Positions 10,601 through 22,210 are shown, counted from the stretch's first letter. The stretch: 64,000 bases of DNA from Phytophthora colocasiae (GCA_018806915.1 JAGKQI010000034.1:1240001-1304000); one strand, 5' to 3'. The notes: a model not told the origin generated them from the sequence alone. Numbers and translations are program-made.

Positions 10601-13208
10601 ACACGACCAGATCTACCACCCGGTCGCGTTTGCCAGCCGAACCTTGAAGACCAACGAGCTGAATTATAATGTTGCCGAAAAGGAGGTGTTGGCTCTACTT
10701 CGGATCTTGGATCTACACTACACCTTGTTGGTGGGACGTCGGATCAAGGTCCTAACCCGACACTCAACGCTTGCCTGGCTGTTCAAGTCTGCCGGCCTCC
10801 AAGGACGTCTGGGACAATGGTCTGCTCTTCTGTCCCCGTGGACACTCGAGATCACGAAGTGTACGAAAGGGGAGGATGAAATACTGGGGGCGATCGCAGC
10901 TAACATAACGCCCAGATCGGAGATCGACGAAGCCCTGATCGCGATCGCGCCACGAAAGGAGCCAAAACGTCGGATCCAGATGCCGATCCCCACCGTAGAC
11001 CCAGATGAGGAGTTGTGGGTTATAAGTTTCGACGGATTGGCACGCGTGAAACGAGGAGGAGGCGCTTTCAGCGCGATCGTGTGGAGTTTACCAGAGTGGA
11101 AAGTGATCAAGGCTAGATCGGATTATGCTGAAAGCCTTACTGTCAATGAAGCGGAATACCGTGGACTCTTGCTAGGTCTTGGCATGATCGCACAGTTAGA
11201 ACACCGCCGTTTGGTCGTTTGTGGCGATTCGAATCTGGTGATCCGACAAGTCCGGGGCGAGATCGACTGCAAGGCGCCAGGATTGACGTTACTGAAACAG
11301 AAGGTGCTAGATCACTTGCGGAATTGGGGAGATCATGAGCTGGTCCATGTGAAGAGAGACTGGAATGGGAGCGCAGATAGCTTGGCGAGTGCCGCACTGC
11401 AGCGAGGAAGCGGGATCGAGGTCCACGATGAGGCAGATCGGTGCGATCTGATCACCCTAAATCAGCTTGATGTGGTGTTGGCCCCTCGAGTTGAAGATCG
11501 AACTGCACAAGTGTCGGCAGTAGCCACGCGTGCAGCCCGAGCGCGACCTGGTGCCGCTGTCCTGCGAGAGGAACTGATCCGGGAGATGCGGATTGATCGG
11601 ATCAGGCGAGCCCAGGACGAGGAGGTCTGGATCGCCGGACTAAAGAGGTACCTGGCTGGGCAGATCGCGGATCTTACTCGAGCCGAATCTGTATCCTACG
11701 CCAAGATCGCCTCCGAGTACGAGGTAGACGAACAAGATCTGCTGTTTTACTGCCCACCAGGGCCGAGATCAAGTGGTGATCGCGACCGCCTGATGAGACT
11801 TGTAGTTCCAGGAACGCTACAGCAGGATGTCCTCCACCACTACCATACGACTCTGGAAGGGGGACATCAGGGGATCGGACGTACTTATCAGCGGATCCGA
11901 GATCATTTCCATTGGAGGGGATTATATCGGAGCGTGCAGCAATACGTAGGCGAGTGTGTAGACTGTGAGACTGGAAAAGGGAGGCCCACGATCCGGGGCG
12001 AGTCGCCGGGGAATCTGCAAGCAACATACCCGTTCCAGATCATAGCGATGGATCACATACCCTCCCTGCCCAGATCTAACAAAGGCAACACCGAACTACT
12101 GATCTGGGTCGATCTGTTCACGGGATATGTGATCGCGAAGGCCAGTTCCTCCTGATCGGCCCAGACCGTCGCAGAATCCTATGAAGAATGCGTGTTCCGC
12201 AGATTTGGTGCTAGCGAGATGATCAGACACGATCGAGAACCGGGTTTCATGTCCGACTTCTTCAGATCGTTCAATAAGATCCTGGGGCAGCGACAACGGG
12301 CGACGATGGCCTACCGGCCACAAGCCAACGGGACTGCGGAACGGATGGTGCAAACGGCGACTAGGGCGATCAAGATGTATGTTCAAGATCTCGATCAGAA
12401 GGACTGGGATGAATACGCGGAGAGACTGACGTTCGCCATTAACACGGCTCACGATCGGGTTCGGGGAGATACCCCTCACTACCTGGTACATGGATGGGAT
12501 CCGAGATCGACGTTGGAGGCAACGATCCCGATCGGATCGACCAGACGCCACGATCGCGATCCAAGACGGTGGCGATATCGGGTTCAGAGATACTACCAGC
12601 AGTCGCGAGAACAGGTCAACGCTAGACTACGAGAGGCGATTGCGGATCGAGCCGATCGGCACAATGAGGATGTCGATCCGCATCATATCGAAGCTGGATC
12701 ACGAGTTTGGCTATACCTAGATCGTGTGAAGGAAGGGTATGCACGTAAACTCGCTCACCTTTGGCACGGCCCGTTCCGTGTTGCAGAGAAGCTCAATGAA
12801 TTCACGATCAAGCTGGAGATCGCGGGATCTGATTACCATATCTTCCCAGTGGTCCATGTTTCTAAGCTAAAGCTGGTGCGGAATTTCCCGGATCTACCGC
12901 GGATAGAGTTGACGGTAGATGAAGCAGATCGGCTCGATTTCGATGAGATCCTCCTTCCGGAGGACAGTTGGGTCCCAGATCTGGATGCCGATGAGTACGA
13001 GGTCGAACGGATCTCGGACATGCGAAGTGGGAAACGAATTCGCTACGGCCGGATCTATCGTGAATTCCTGGTGCACTGGGTCGGTTATGACGAACCGACT
13101 TGGGTTGATGAAGCTGATCTTAACTGTGGAGCCATACTGAGTGCGTTCCTACGTGATCATGCTAACCGAAATCGGTTTGGCGTGATGCAGTCGCACGAAG
13201 AGGTGTAG
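7611..13208 (+). pseudogene. Gypsy Pol polyprotein: PR-RT-RH-aRH-INT-chromodomain, one in-frame stop
   Basis: The pol reading frame runs from the gag overlap to 13208, broken by a single TGA at 12153-12155. Domains in order: aspartic protease (LLLDTGAEVSIL, then ILGMDFM); reverse transcriptase (IRLCIDYRLVN, MPFGLKNAPQIYQ, catalytic SYIDDILI); Gypsy RNase H (VIVYASDWAISAALM); a second RNase H-like domain (WVISFDGLARV, then NEAEYRGLL, then VVCGDSNLV) as in elements with an archaeal-type RNase H; integrase with HHCC zinc site (HHYHT, GGHQG, CVDC), core aspartates (AMDHIPS, IRHDREPGF) and glutamate (GTAERMVQT); and a C-terminal chromodomain (YREFLVHWVGYDEPTW). The stop lies between the first and second integrase aspartates, so full-length integrase would not be made without readthrough. 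Everything else looks undamaged. Confidence 0.92.
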
Positions 13209-13284
13209 ACGCGAAGAGGGCGATGTGACCAGGTCACAACGCCGAGATCGCGGATGCAGATCTGGATGTCTATCTGGATCGGAT

Positions 13285-13324
13285 GTGGAGATTTTATATT
13301 TTTCGTGGAGATTTTATATTTTTC
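13285..13324 (+). repeat. Perfect 20-bp tandem duplication after Gypsy pol
   Basis: Two head-to-tail copies of GTGGAGATTTTATATTTTTC, 80 bases past the pol stop, in an AT-rich patch that contrasts with the GC- and GATC-rich element. It may lie in the 3' region of both the sense pol message and the antisense transcript. Confidence 0.9.
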
Positions 13325-13589
13325 TTGTATACATGTATGCATGTGAAACCGGAGTGATTGGATGGAAGGTGTGGAGATTTTGAAGATGTTGAATGGGGAT
13401 CGAAACTGTGGAGTAAGTATGGAGAAGAACGCTGATCTTTGAAGTTGGAAAGATTACGTGGAATTGAAAAGAGGCTAGGCTGGAGTCGGGATCGCGTGGC
13501 GAAGTACCGGATCGTGATAAAGAATATGTAAGCGTGCTGATCGACCCCAGGTTCGGCTGATCACCTCCGGACTGGTCGAGATCGCGAGA

Positions 13590-16141
13590 TCAGGGAGTCC
13601 CAGGAGGTGTAGGTGGAGCAGGCGGGTTAAACTTGTTTTCGAGCCGTGGGATCTGCCGAGACGGGTGATCTGCCGGCCGATCGCGGTAATGGTTGCGCCA
13701 AAGGTCCTCTTGATCGCATTCTGCCAACGCAGAGATCAGATCGGTGGGCTCCGGTCGGTTCAGAGTCGGCTGGGCCAGGTTAGCCATTCGGGAGGCCGAT
13801 CCGGGGTACCAGTATACCCGATCACGGATAGTGGGGAAGTGCAGGAAGTAGGGATCGAGCAGAAGATCGATGTCCGCCCACATCGCCCGCATCATGGGCA
13901 GGAATCTTCCCAACAACAGCCGCCAACGTTCTCCGGTGCGGCTACGCCGTTGCCGACGTTCGAGGTAATACCGATGGAGGTCAGGATCAGTCTCATACAT
14001 CGCCTTCGTGATCTCGAGATAATGGGTCGATTCCCAGTAGGCCTGCAGGTGATCTGACTCGAAGGCGGCGTAGGCATCCGCGATCTGCCCCAGCAGAGTT
14101 CCAGCACAACGATGTAGACCGAGATCGAAGGTGAGGGGGGCCGGTCGGTTGCGGAGCACCTCCCAAGGTCGGGTAGCAAGTAGGGCCTGCACGTTGGGCC
14201 CAGTGATCAGGCTAGCCAACCAACCGACCCCGGCTCGGGAAGGGCGATTAGCCGGTGATCTCGCTGGGTAGAGGAATCCGGGAGGTAGCAGCAGCCTTTT
14301 GGACAATGTGGAGAGGATCATACCGACGATCGCCAAAGTTCCGATGAACATCGGATCCCACGGGAAGACATCACCAGCCGCAAACTGCCGGACGTTCGCA
14401 TACCCGGGAATAGACGAGCTGATCGCGAACAGAGGAGGGTGCAGCTGGGGGCGCGGCGAGCCGCCGGGAGAGCCGCCACCCGGAGATCCCCCACCGGGAG
14501 GGCTCCCGCCAGCTGGACTACCTCTCGGGGACCCCTGAGGAGAAGTGATCGGAGTCTGTGGGGAACTGCCGCCCAGAGGTGTCGGCTGCGCCGGAGGCGT
14601 CGAAGGAGCAGACCCCCCTTGATCACCTGATGCTGGAGGAGGATTTCCATGCCGGCGGTGCCACGACAGCGATCGGAGTATCGTAGCCCGAAGAGCGTCG
14701 TCGGATCCAGCCCCAGAATCCTCTTCTTCATCGTCATGCTCCGGATCGGGTTTGCGTTTGGACCGATCCGAGCCACCCTTCTTCGGGGAAGGTGCTTCCA
14801 CGGTCACTTGCGAGGTGGCCTGGGTGCGATCTGCTTCCTCCGCATCCGGCCCAGTCGGGATCGCGGGTTCAGGACCCAGATCGAAGGGGTCTGGGCCTTC
14901 CTCGTGCTTTTCTTCGAGCTCGGTCGCCTGGGCCTGGCCACCGGGTTGGTCTCCAGCGGGAACGTCAGGTGTGGCCGCGTCGTGATCGGTCGGGGGAGGC
15001 TCCGTCCGCGAGGCCTTGTGCGGGGGCGATGTAGCGGGAGATGGGGGCGGACTGAGAGCACGTTTGACCCCCCGTTCATCTTGAGCAGCGCGGAGCCGAG
15101 ACACCATTTCGGTCAGGACGTTGGTAGTCGCCCATACGTTATCTTCCGCCTGATCGTAGTTCTCCTGCAGCGCTTGAAGACTCGCTTCTAACTCCTGCAC
15201 TTCGGCATGGGTACCGATCAGATCATCCTCTACGACAAACAGAATATGAGTGATCATGGTCAGGTGGAGGGGGATCTAGACTATATGCGTACCTAGACGA
15301 GTGGATCGCTGTCGCTCGGTGCTGAGATCCGTCTGTGCTCTGTCGCGATCTGCGAACGCTTGGTCTCGTTCCACGAGTAGGCGATCCCGCTCCGAAGTGA
15401 CTCGGTTCAGTTCGGAGTTAGCGTGGGCGAGTTGATCGGTAACCAGGTCACGGTTGGCAGCGATACTGGTCAGGGAAGCGGTCGCTCGGGCGGAGTCCGC
15501 CAAGGCTCGATCTCGCTCAGCCAGGGCCAATCGGGTGGGAGCCCCGGTCGAAGGCGTGGGGCTGGAATCCAGTTGGAGATGTGCCAGATCAGCCGAGATC
15601 CGGTTGTAGCTGGCCTTGGCGGTGACGGAGTCTTGCTTCGCCTCAGCCAGATCGCAAGCATGGATCCGGGCTTCCGCCTGGAGATCCTGGATCTCGCTAG
15701 TGGCTTGTTCCACCTCTTCAGTCAAACGATCCCGGTCCTCTGTAGCTCGATCTAGGTCTGCCTGGGCAGAGTTGAGACGCCGCGCGAACTCGTCGCGTTC
15801 CGATCGGAGCTGGTGAACCTGCATACGCAATCCATCGAGATCAGACGCGTGATCTCGCCCTGCTGGTCCGCCCGGAACCGCTCCATTGCGTCGACATGCG
15901 CCCGAAGTTCCATGGCTTCACGACTTAGCTGATCGCGTTCGCGCACCAGGCGATCCCGCCCTGGACTGCCCGGCATCGGCCCAGCCTCATCGGATGAGAG
16001 CGGGCGCGCGTGGTCTGGAGCCGGGCCCGACGAACGTCGCGAGATGTCGGAGTGGGGAGATGGCGGACCGTCAGGAGATCTTGGGGAATCGGGAGGTGTA
16101 GGCAGATAATCACTCCCAGGATCACTTCCTTGCTGACTCAT
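13590..16141 (-). pseudogene. Antisense gene of the Gypsy element: coiled-coil, proline-rich protein of unknown function
   Basis: A long coding region lies on the strand opposite gag-pol, between pol and the 3' LTR. It starts at 16141 (MSQQGSDPGSDYLPTPPDSP), enters a heptad-like coiled coil full of RDRL/ERDR repeats, then a Pro/Gly/Ser-rich middle (around 14440-14600), and ends in a folded-looking Trp/Arg-rich region with MRAMWADIDLLLDPYFLHF and RDRVYWYPGSASRM (13590). Two breaks occur. A one-base frame change near 15835 has no splice signals. A stop at 15276 can be bypassed by a plausible 63-base intron (GTACGC to CGTAG). Over 800 codons of protein-like sequence on one strand argue for a real gene. 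I recognise no family. Antisense ORFs in this position are known in some plant LTR elements. Confidence 0.65.
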
Positions 16142-16254
16142 GGAGACTGGAAGGGATCAGTTGATGGTGGTCGAAGTGTTGTCGGGGTGACTTGTGCCTT
16201 GGGCTGAAGATTGGAGAATGAGACCTGAAGTGGACCGAGACGGACCAACTTGCA

Positions 16255-16267
16255 GGCTGGGGGCGGA
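16255..16267 (+). promoter_or_regulatory. Polypurine tract of the Gypsy element
   Basis: GGCTGGGGGCGGA directly abuts the 3' LTR start (16268), the position required for priming plus-strand DNA synthesis. It is interrupted by a few pyrimidines, so its exact extent is uncertain. Confidence 0.7.
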
Positions 16268-17554
16268 TGTGGTGAAGCGCGAATAAGAAATCCGAGAAAA
16301 GGCAACGTCAGGCCCAGAGAGAGTCGGATCAAGCGACAGGGGCCTCTGGCGAAGCAAGATGTCAGTTGATGACCCCAGATTGCGCGAACGATGGCTGACG
16401 AATGGATCCAGATCGATGTTCGTCTCGATCTCGCCAGCGATGATGGATGGCGTCTTGGTCGAGTGAGACTAAGTGATTGGAGAACCCCGCCGTACGGTCC
16501 CGCGTAGCGGCTCAGGGTCGAAGGAGAAAAGGGCGCCTTGCCTGAGATCGCATGGGAAGGAGATCAAGGCAGCAGAGGATCGGGACCGGTGCGATCTATG
16601 GTTGGCCGGTGACAACATAACCGTGAGATGCTGCCGAGGGGACATGATGGCAGCGTTGGTCGCATGGGGAACGGTGGTCAAGTCCAGGAAGATCAAGACC
16701 TGGAATGTCGACGACACAGGCACGCAAGATCAAGTATGAAGGTTGCTGATCGAGATCATTGTTCAAGACGGTGGACCAAGATCGATGATCGAGATGGTTG
16801 ATCGAGATCGCGATCAGGGGTTAGGTGAGATCGAGATCGAAGATGGGAGGGGCAGCTGTGTAGCCGGATGTCAGGTAATCGTAGGATAGCGGATGAGGAT
16901 GGGACTAGTAGACATAGGAATAATCATAAACAGAATCGAATTTGCTCTGGACATCACAAGTGCCTTCGTTCAAGACCGGAACTGGGAATTACATTGGCCC
17001 CCCGGCATCAAGAAGGTAAGGAGAAGAGATCTAGCATAGAGGTTAATTCTGGATAATACATTGGCCAGTTTTACCCTATCTAGTGATCTATCCTTTACGT
17101 GCAAACTACGGATCGGAAGGAATTGGCTGCTTGGCCTGACGATCTCGTCGACTCTCAACCCATCAAGACACCCGCTATAGGAAGCGGCAAGCATCGTAAA
17201 GGAAGGGATCAGATCCCCAACATTGGACCCTTGGAAGACCTGGATCGAAGACCAGGCGACCGGATCAAGGCTCGAGAACTCGCCGGTGACCCGGATCAAC
17301 CCCTTCGAGGTAGAGTGAAGTATTCCCACGCTATCTCACACCCCTGCGTCACCCAAGACATTCTTCTCGTCCTAAGACATCTTCAGAAGTTACCTGGAAG
17401 AGCGTAACCCGCCTACCGACGGGTACACAAGGTGAACACTACACGCAACAAGATCACGGATCATCGGGGGACCCCCTCCGTTAGTCGGTGTCTGGGCGCA
17501 AGTGGCGATCGCGATCGGCCTCAACCAGATTTTGGCCAGATCCGCTCCACCACA
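16268..17554 (+). repeat. Gypsy 3' LTR (1287 bp)
   Basis: Collinear with 3935-5283 and almost identical, lacking only the 62-base tandem block. Starts TGTGGTG, ends CACCACA, followed by the duplication CGAG. The antisense gene begins about 130 bases upstream of it, on the other strand, so this LTR could also drive or border antisense transcription. Confidence 0.97.
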
Positions 17555-17821
17555 CGAGCTTCTGGAATTTTCTCTTTAGGCTGTCACCATCTCTTTCGGT
17601 CCAACCTGCAGGGATGTTCGTGTTGAACTGAGACGCAGCGTTTTGCCACTGCTCAGCACCAAACGGAAGAATATCTTCCACGATGTCCAGCATTCCTAAA
17701 GTAGATAGACAAGTCAGCCACCCCATTAAATAGAACGTCATCAGCCTGCCTTACGCATGATCTCCGACTTCGTGAAGTTCTTCCCCTTAGTCTTGCCTTT
17801 CCCCTTTCCGGTTGGCGCCAT
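17555..17821 (-). pseudogene. Harbinger MYB/trihelix-like partner protein, 5' part (exons 1 and 2)
   Basis: Exon 1 (17755-17821) begins MAPTGKGKGKTKGKNFTKSE. A GT-AG intron (17696-17754) follows. Exon 2 (from 17695) encodes MLDIVEDILPFGAEQWQ and DSLKRKFQKL, the MYB/SANT-like DNA-binding part typical of oomycete Harbinger partner proteins. Exon 2 is cut at the CGAG duplication by the Gypsy LTR and resumes at 3934. Exon lengths sum to an intact frame once the Gypsy is removed. The gene lies opposite in strand to the transposase. Confidence 0.82.
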
Positions 17822-18110
17822 GGTAGACAGAGGTACGTGTAGCTCTTGTGTAGGCAAATTGAAAATGAGAGCTTCTGATCAACTCGCTGCATTTTCGTTG
17901 TTCTCGCCCAGAACATGAAGAAAACCGTTGACCTAAGAACTAAACGTGTACCAAGTCACCTCACTTGGTCAGACGTCTTTGGTGTCTGACCATCGCTTGG
18001 TACCGATATGGTACGTCGATAGTCCTCCATATGAGAGAGGTTTGGTCCGTGTGCATAGGCGATTTTTGGAAGTCCTTCAATGAAGGACTTCCTCGAAGTC
18101 ACCTTCGATT

Positions 18111-18116
18111 CCAGCA
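18111..18116 (-). repeat. Copia 3' LTR, last six bases beyond the Harbinger insertion
   Basis: CCAGCA, preceded by the duplicated ATT (18108-18110), completes the left Copia LTR. The intact right LTR has CCAACA here. The minus-strand sequence just before it (GGAAAAAACGCA, 18117-18128) is the likely polypurine tract. Confidence 0.8.
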
Positions 18117-18140
18117 TGCGTTTTTTCCAAATCCAGTCTC

Positions 18141-21100
18141 TTAGCTGGACTTCCCAACCCCAATGAGCTCGAGCAACGTGCCCATCCTTTTCTTGTCCAA
18201 AGGTTTAGTAAAGATATCCGCAGGGTTCACTTCACCACTTATTTTGTGCAAGTCAATTGCACCTTTCGCCACTTGCTCGCGCACGAAATGCCAACGCAAC
18301 TCAATGTGGCGAGTGCGTCGACTGTACGAAGGATTGGTAGCGAATATATGCGCCGCTTGGTTATCAATTCCAATACGCAATTCCACACTCTGCTTCTTCA
18401 AAATCTCCTGAAGAATGTTGCTTTCTGCTTTCGCCTCCATAGCAGCCTCACACGCGGCAACGTACTCAGCATCAGCAGTAGATAACGTCACGATAGTTGG
18501 ACGTCTGGACATCCACGATACAGCCCCTCCCGCCAGTGTGAACACCAGTCCTGTTGTGCTCTTGCGCGAAATGGGATCGTTTGCCCAGTCACTATCGCAG
18601 TAGCCGTCCAGAACAATCTTGTCAGGCATGTCCTTGGTACGATCGTAGCTTATTCCGTAAACCACAGTTCCAGCCAGATACCGGAGCACACGCTTCACTG
18701 CACCAACATGTTTAGTGGATGGCTTCATCACAAATCTGCTAAGTTGGCCAACTGCATACGCCAAGTCTGGACGAGTTCCAGTTGCTAAGTACATCAGCAT
18801 TCCTATTGCTTGCCGGTATGTGAAACTGGTGTCAGATTTCTCGTCCACAGTAAGTGGAAGTAGTCTTGCATTTGTCTCCATTGGATTTCCAATACTGTGC
18901 GCATTCTCATATCCGAAGGTCTGCAATATTTCACGCGCATACTTGCTCTGCTTGATTGTGATCTTGTCCACTGATTGCTCTACTTCAACGCCTAAATAAT
19001 CCGTGAGCAAACCTTGGTCCTTAATGCCGTCTCTGCATCCAATTCCTTGAACAGGTCACGCTTCTTGTCCTCGTCATTTGTAGCCACCAGGATATCATCC
19101 ACGTACACGAGTACCAGCATAATACATTCTCCTTCAAACTTGTAATAAAGGCACGGTTCAGTCAACGAGCGTTGGTATCCGTTTGCCAAGAGCCAGTGAT
19201 TCAACTCCGAGTTCCATTCTTTTCCCGACTGCCTTAGTCCATATAGTGCTTTCAAAACTACATACATGTGTCCGTCGATCTCGCATGGAAACCCATCAAT
19301 TGACCTGATGTACTGCTTGATCCCCAACAGTGCGTTCAAGTACGCTGTATTGATGTCACCTCCGTACAACTGCATGTTCAACGCCGCAGCCAACGCCACG
19401 ATCAATCGGAATGACGACATACGAGCCACAGGTGCGAAAGTCTCCACGAAATCGATTCCAGGTCTCTGGTAATTCCCCAAAGCAACAGTGCGCGACTTGA
19501 ACCGAATCACATACCCTTGATGGTCAGATTTAACTGCGTAGACCCATCTTGTATTGATTGGCTTCGCGTCTGGTGGTACAGATTCCACTGGGATCTCCTC
19601 AATAACTCCTTTTGCTTTTAGAGCAGCCATCTCCTCCAGCTCGGCTTCTCGCCAGAAATCTGCAAAATCCGACCGCATAGCTTCGCGATGGTTCCTTGGG
19701 ATTCTTACTTGACTTGCACGTATCGACATACCATTCTTGTTAAGAATACGCGACGTACTCTGCACTACATTTGCCACGTAGTCATTCAAATAACTTGGTC
19801 GTCGACGCTCATGAGCCTCACGTAATCCAGTTCGAGTCCGCTTTGGCTGTTGTTTTTCAGCGTTCTGCTCAACTTTCACTACTTCTGATGACGTCTCGCT
19901 CCGCTGTGTGCGCTTTGCGGTCTGCCTCGTTGATAATAGTGCACTAGCATCAATACGATCTTCATTTTCTGGACCATCATCACTGCACAGCTCGTCTCCT
20001 TCCTGATCGTAGGAGGACCCGCAAACACTAGCCACTGTGACGTCTAGATCAGCTTCATCTTCTTCCACGAAATTATCAACTCCATTTTCTGTGTCATGTT
20101 CTGAAGCATCCCATTCTGCAACAGATCCACAATTTCCAACAACAGATTCATCATCACAGTCTTCCTTTATTTCACTTCGTACCGGTGAGTTCTGCGAGAA
20201 TAATTTATCACTCTGCTTCCGCTCACTCCATCTTGATGCTGCAATTTCAGTAGACTTTCTCGGCGAAGACGTTCGGTAAGGCGATGGCATTTCAGTGTCA
20301 TCCTCGTTTTCACCTTCCTCAACTTCAGTCCCTCCTGTTGCTGATTGAGCACTAACGTCAGTTGGAATTGCTACAGTAATACTCCAGTCACGTCAACGAC
20401 ACTCTGCTGTAGTGTCTCCTTGTCCCACAAATTACCATCTCCATGGACGTTGTGAAGTACACTATCCTCATCATGCTGCTCAGCAGATTCTTGGTAACTT
20501 TCAGCTCCCTCGAGACGCAACGTCTCGGTCATCACCAAGGAATCGTCCTGCTCAATTGTATCATCTTCAAAAGAAGCTTGTTCGAAATGCAACGAGTCCA
20601 AGTCAGTGTCTTCCACTGCCACATTATGTCGGTTCCGATACATACATTCTTCAGTAACGCGCAGATCTGTCACGAATTTTGCCGTCCGCTCTTCAGGGAA
20701 GTACACTTTGCATCCAATCACATCCTCCGCGTATCCAAGAACATATCCAAGCTTCGCATTGTCTTGGTATTTGCGTCTTCCAGGTGTGATCGGAACGTGA
20801 ACATAGGCCAATGCCCCAAACTTCCTAATGTAATGGATATCCGGCTTTACTCCAAACATCATCTCAAAAGGGATTCCCTGAGTTCCTTTGTTGTATACAC
20901 GATTCTTCAGATACACGCCATTCCGCAATGCTTCTGGCCACATGCTCTTCGGAAATCCAGCATCACGCATTGTAGCTTTGGTCATTTCCACAAGTGATTG
21001 GTGGGTTGGCTCACACAGGTTTAGCTGCGAGCTCTTTGGACCGACAAGAACATGTTCAATTCCATGCGACTTATACCACTTGTCAATCTCACCGTTCACG

Positions 21101-22210
21101 AATTCACCTCCTGTCCGTTAACACTTGTCGAACGCTGTGCGTGATCAGTACCTGCCGCACCTTGTGCACCTTTCCGTTTGCATTGGGTGAGTTCCTTCCA
21201 GCTTGTCTTTCGGCCCACAGGATGTACTCTTTGATGTGCCTATTCACGGTTTCACTTGCTTTGCTTGTCAGCATATGCACAGTAACAAGCCGCGAAAATC
21301 CATCCATGATCACGAGCACAGCTTCAAACCGGGTTCCGTTCTCTCTACTAGGAATCAAGAGATCTGCGTACACCACTTGATTTGGAGAATTTAATCCACG
21401 GTCAAGTTTCTTTCTGTACGGTGTCTTCTTCTGTTTACCTAGATGGCAGGCCTCACAGTCGTCTTGTTTCTGCCGCTGGGTGAGCATCATACCCTTCACC
21501 ATATCCTTATCCACCATGGTCTTGAGATACTGGGAGCAGGTGTGTCCTAAACGCTCGTGCCAGAGCTTCAGCGACGCAACACCTTCAACTGCAGTGAAAT
21601 TTGCCATCGGCGTAGTTAGCGGTTCAACAGCAGGTCCATTTTGCGCCGAATTCACTTGAAATCCCCACGTTGCATCCTGTGGCATTGCCACTACCACGGT
21701 TCTTCCATTTCGCATCAGCTTAAAGACATTACTAGCTCGATCATAATCAAACTCAAAGCCTTGCTCCATCGCCAAACCAGGTGAGAGAAGCCCAGCTGCT
21801 GCTCCAGGAACGTAGAATACGTCATTCAGCTAGATTACCACGGATTCACCTTCAACCTCAGTCTGCAATGCCACTGTTCCAACTCCTTCAATTCGCGAGG
21901 CTAGTGCTGGAGTAACACCATGCACGCTTTGAGACTCAGTTGTGTCTTCCGTGAAGGAACAGTAATGGTCACGATTTCCGGTCAAGTGTGTGTTTGATGC
22001 GGTATCGAAATACCACCATCCACTTCCAGTGTCAATCGATTCGTCACTCTGCCTATCTCCTGCTAATCCATGCGTGTCCTGCAGGTCTCTTTCCTCTCGG
22101 CTAGCGTCGAACATCTCGAACATCTCGATTGGTATCTGTGGCAAATCGTTCAGAGTACCAGCTGCTACACCAACATCTTCGTCAGCTTGGTTGCTCCTGT
22201 AGATAGTCAA
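18141..22210 (-). pseudogene. Copia Pol (protease, integrase, RT, RNase H), frameshifted
   Basis: Reading 22210 to 18141, the Copia domains come in the order protease, integrase, RT, RNase H. Protease has WWYFDTASNTHLTG. The integrase zinc region has HERLGHT and CEACHLGKQKKTPY, and the core has VVYADLLIPS and MTKATMRDAGFPKSMWPEAL. RT has DFVETFAPVARMSSFRLIVA and the catalytic LVYVDDILVAT. RNase H has DSDWANDPISRKSTTG and LSTADAEYVA. The frame is lost several times: a stop near 21830, shifts near 21105, between about 20370 and 20290, and near 19005. These breaks make it non-coding today. It could only move if helped by another copy. Confidence 0.92.

Larger units (their letters stand above)
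3935..17554 (+). mobile_element. Ty3/Gypsy LTR retrotransposon with chromodomain, dual RNase H and antisense gene, youngest layer
   Basis: The 13,620-bp element is bounded by 4-bp duplications CGAG (3931-3934, 17555-17558). Its LTRs (1349 and 1287 bp) start TGTGGTG and end CACCACA, a perfect 7-bp inverted repeat. They differ by one 62-base repeat-length indel and only a few substitutions that I noticed (for example at 4798 and 5102), so insertion is recent. Internal order: primer-binding site, gag, pol in the -1 frame (protease, RT, RNase H, second RNase H, integrase, chromodomain), an antisense gene, polypurine tract. Integrase after RT defines Ty3/Gypsy. One in-frame TGA interrupts integrase. 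The tetranucleotide GATC is strikingly common throughout. Confidence 0.96.
2291..18107. mobile_element. PIF/Harbinger-type DNA transposon inserted in the Copia LTR, itself split by Gypsy
   Basis: The undamaged Copia LTR at 23351-23361 reads GCATTCCAACA. In the left LTR the same site reads GCATT, then this element, then ATTCCAGCA, giving a 3-bp duplication ATT as expected for PIF/Harbinger. The left end starts GAAGGACTTCCAAAAATC (2291). The inverted counterpart ends GATTTTTGGAAGTCCTTC (18061-18078), followed by about 29 extra bases before the duplication. Imperfect inverted similarity continues inward for roughly 80 bases. It carries the two usual genes: a transposase N-terminal part (plus strand) and a MYB/trihelix-like protein (minus strand). 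Without the Gypsy insertion it would be about 2.2 kb, and its transposase lacks the second half. Confidence 0.85.

Noticed and set aside
15800..15870. An intron to explain the frame change in the antisense Gypsy gene
   Set aside because: The only GT-AG pair of suitable size (about 60 bases) is a multiple of three and does not change the frame, so a small indel is more likely.
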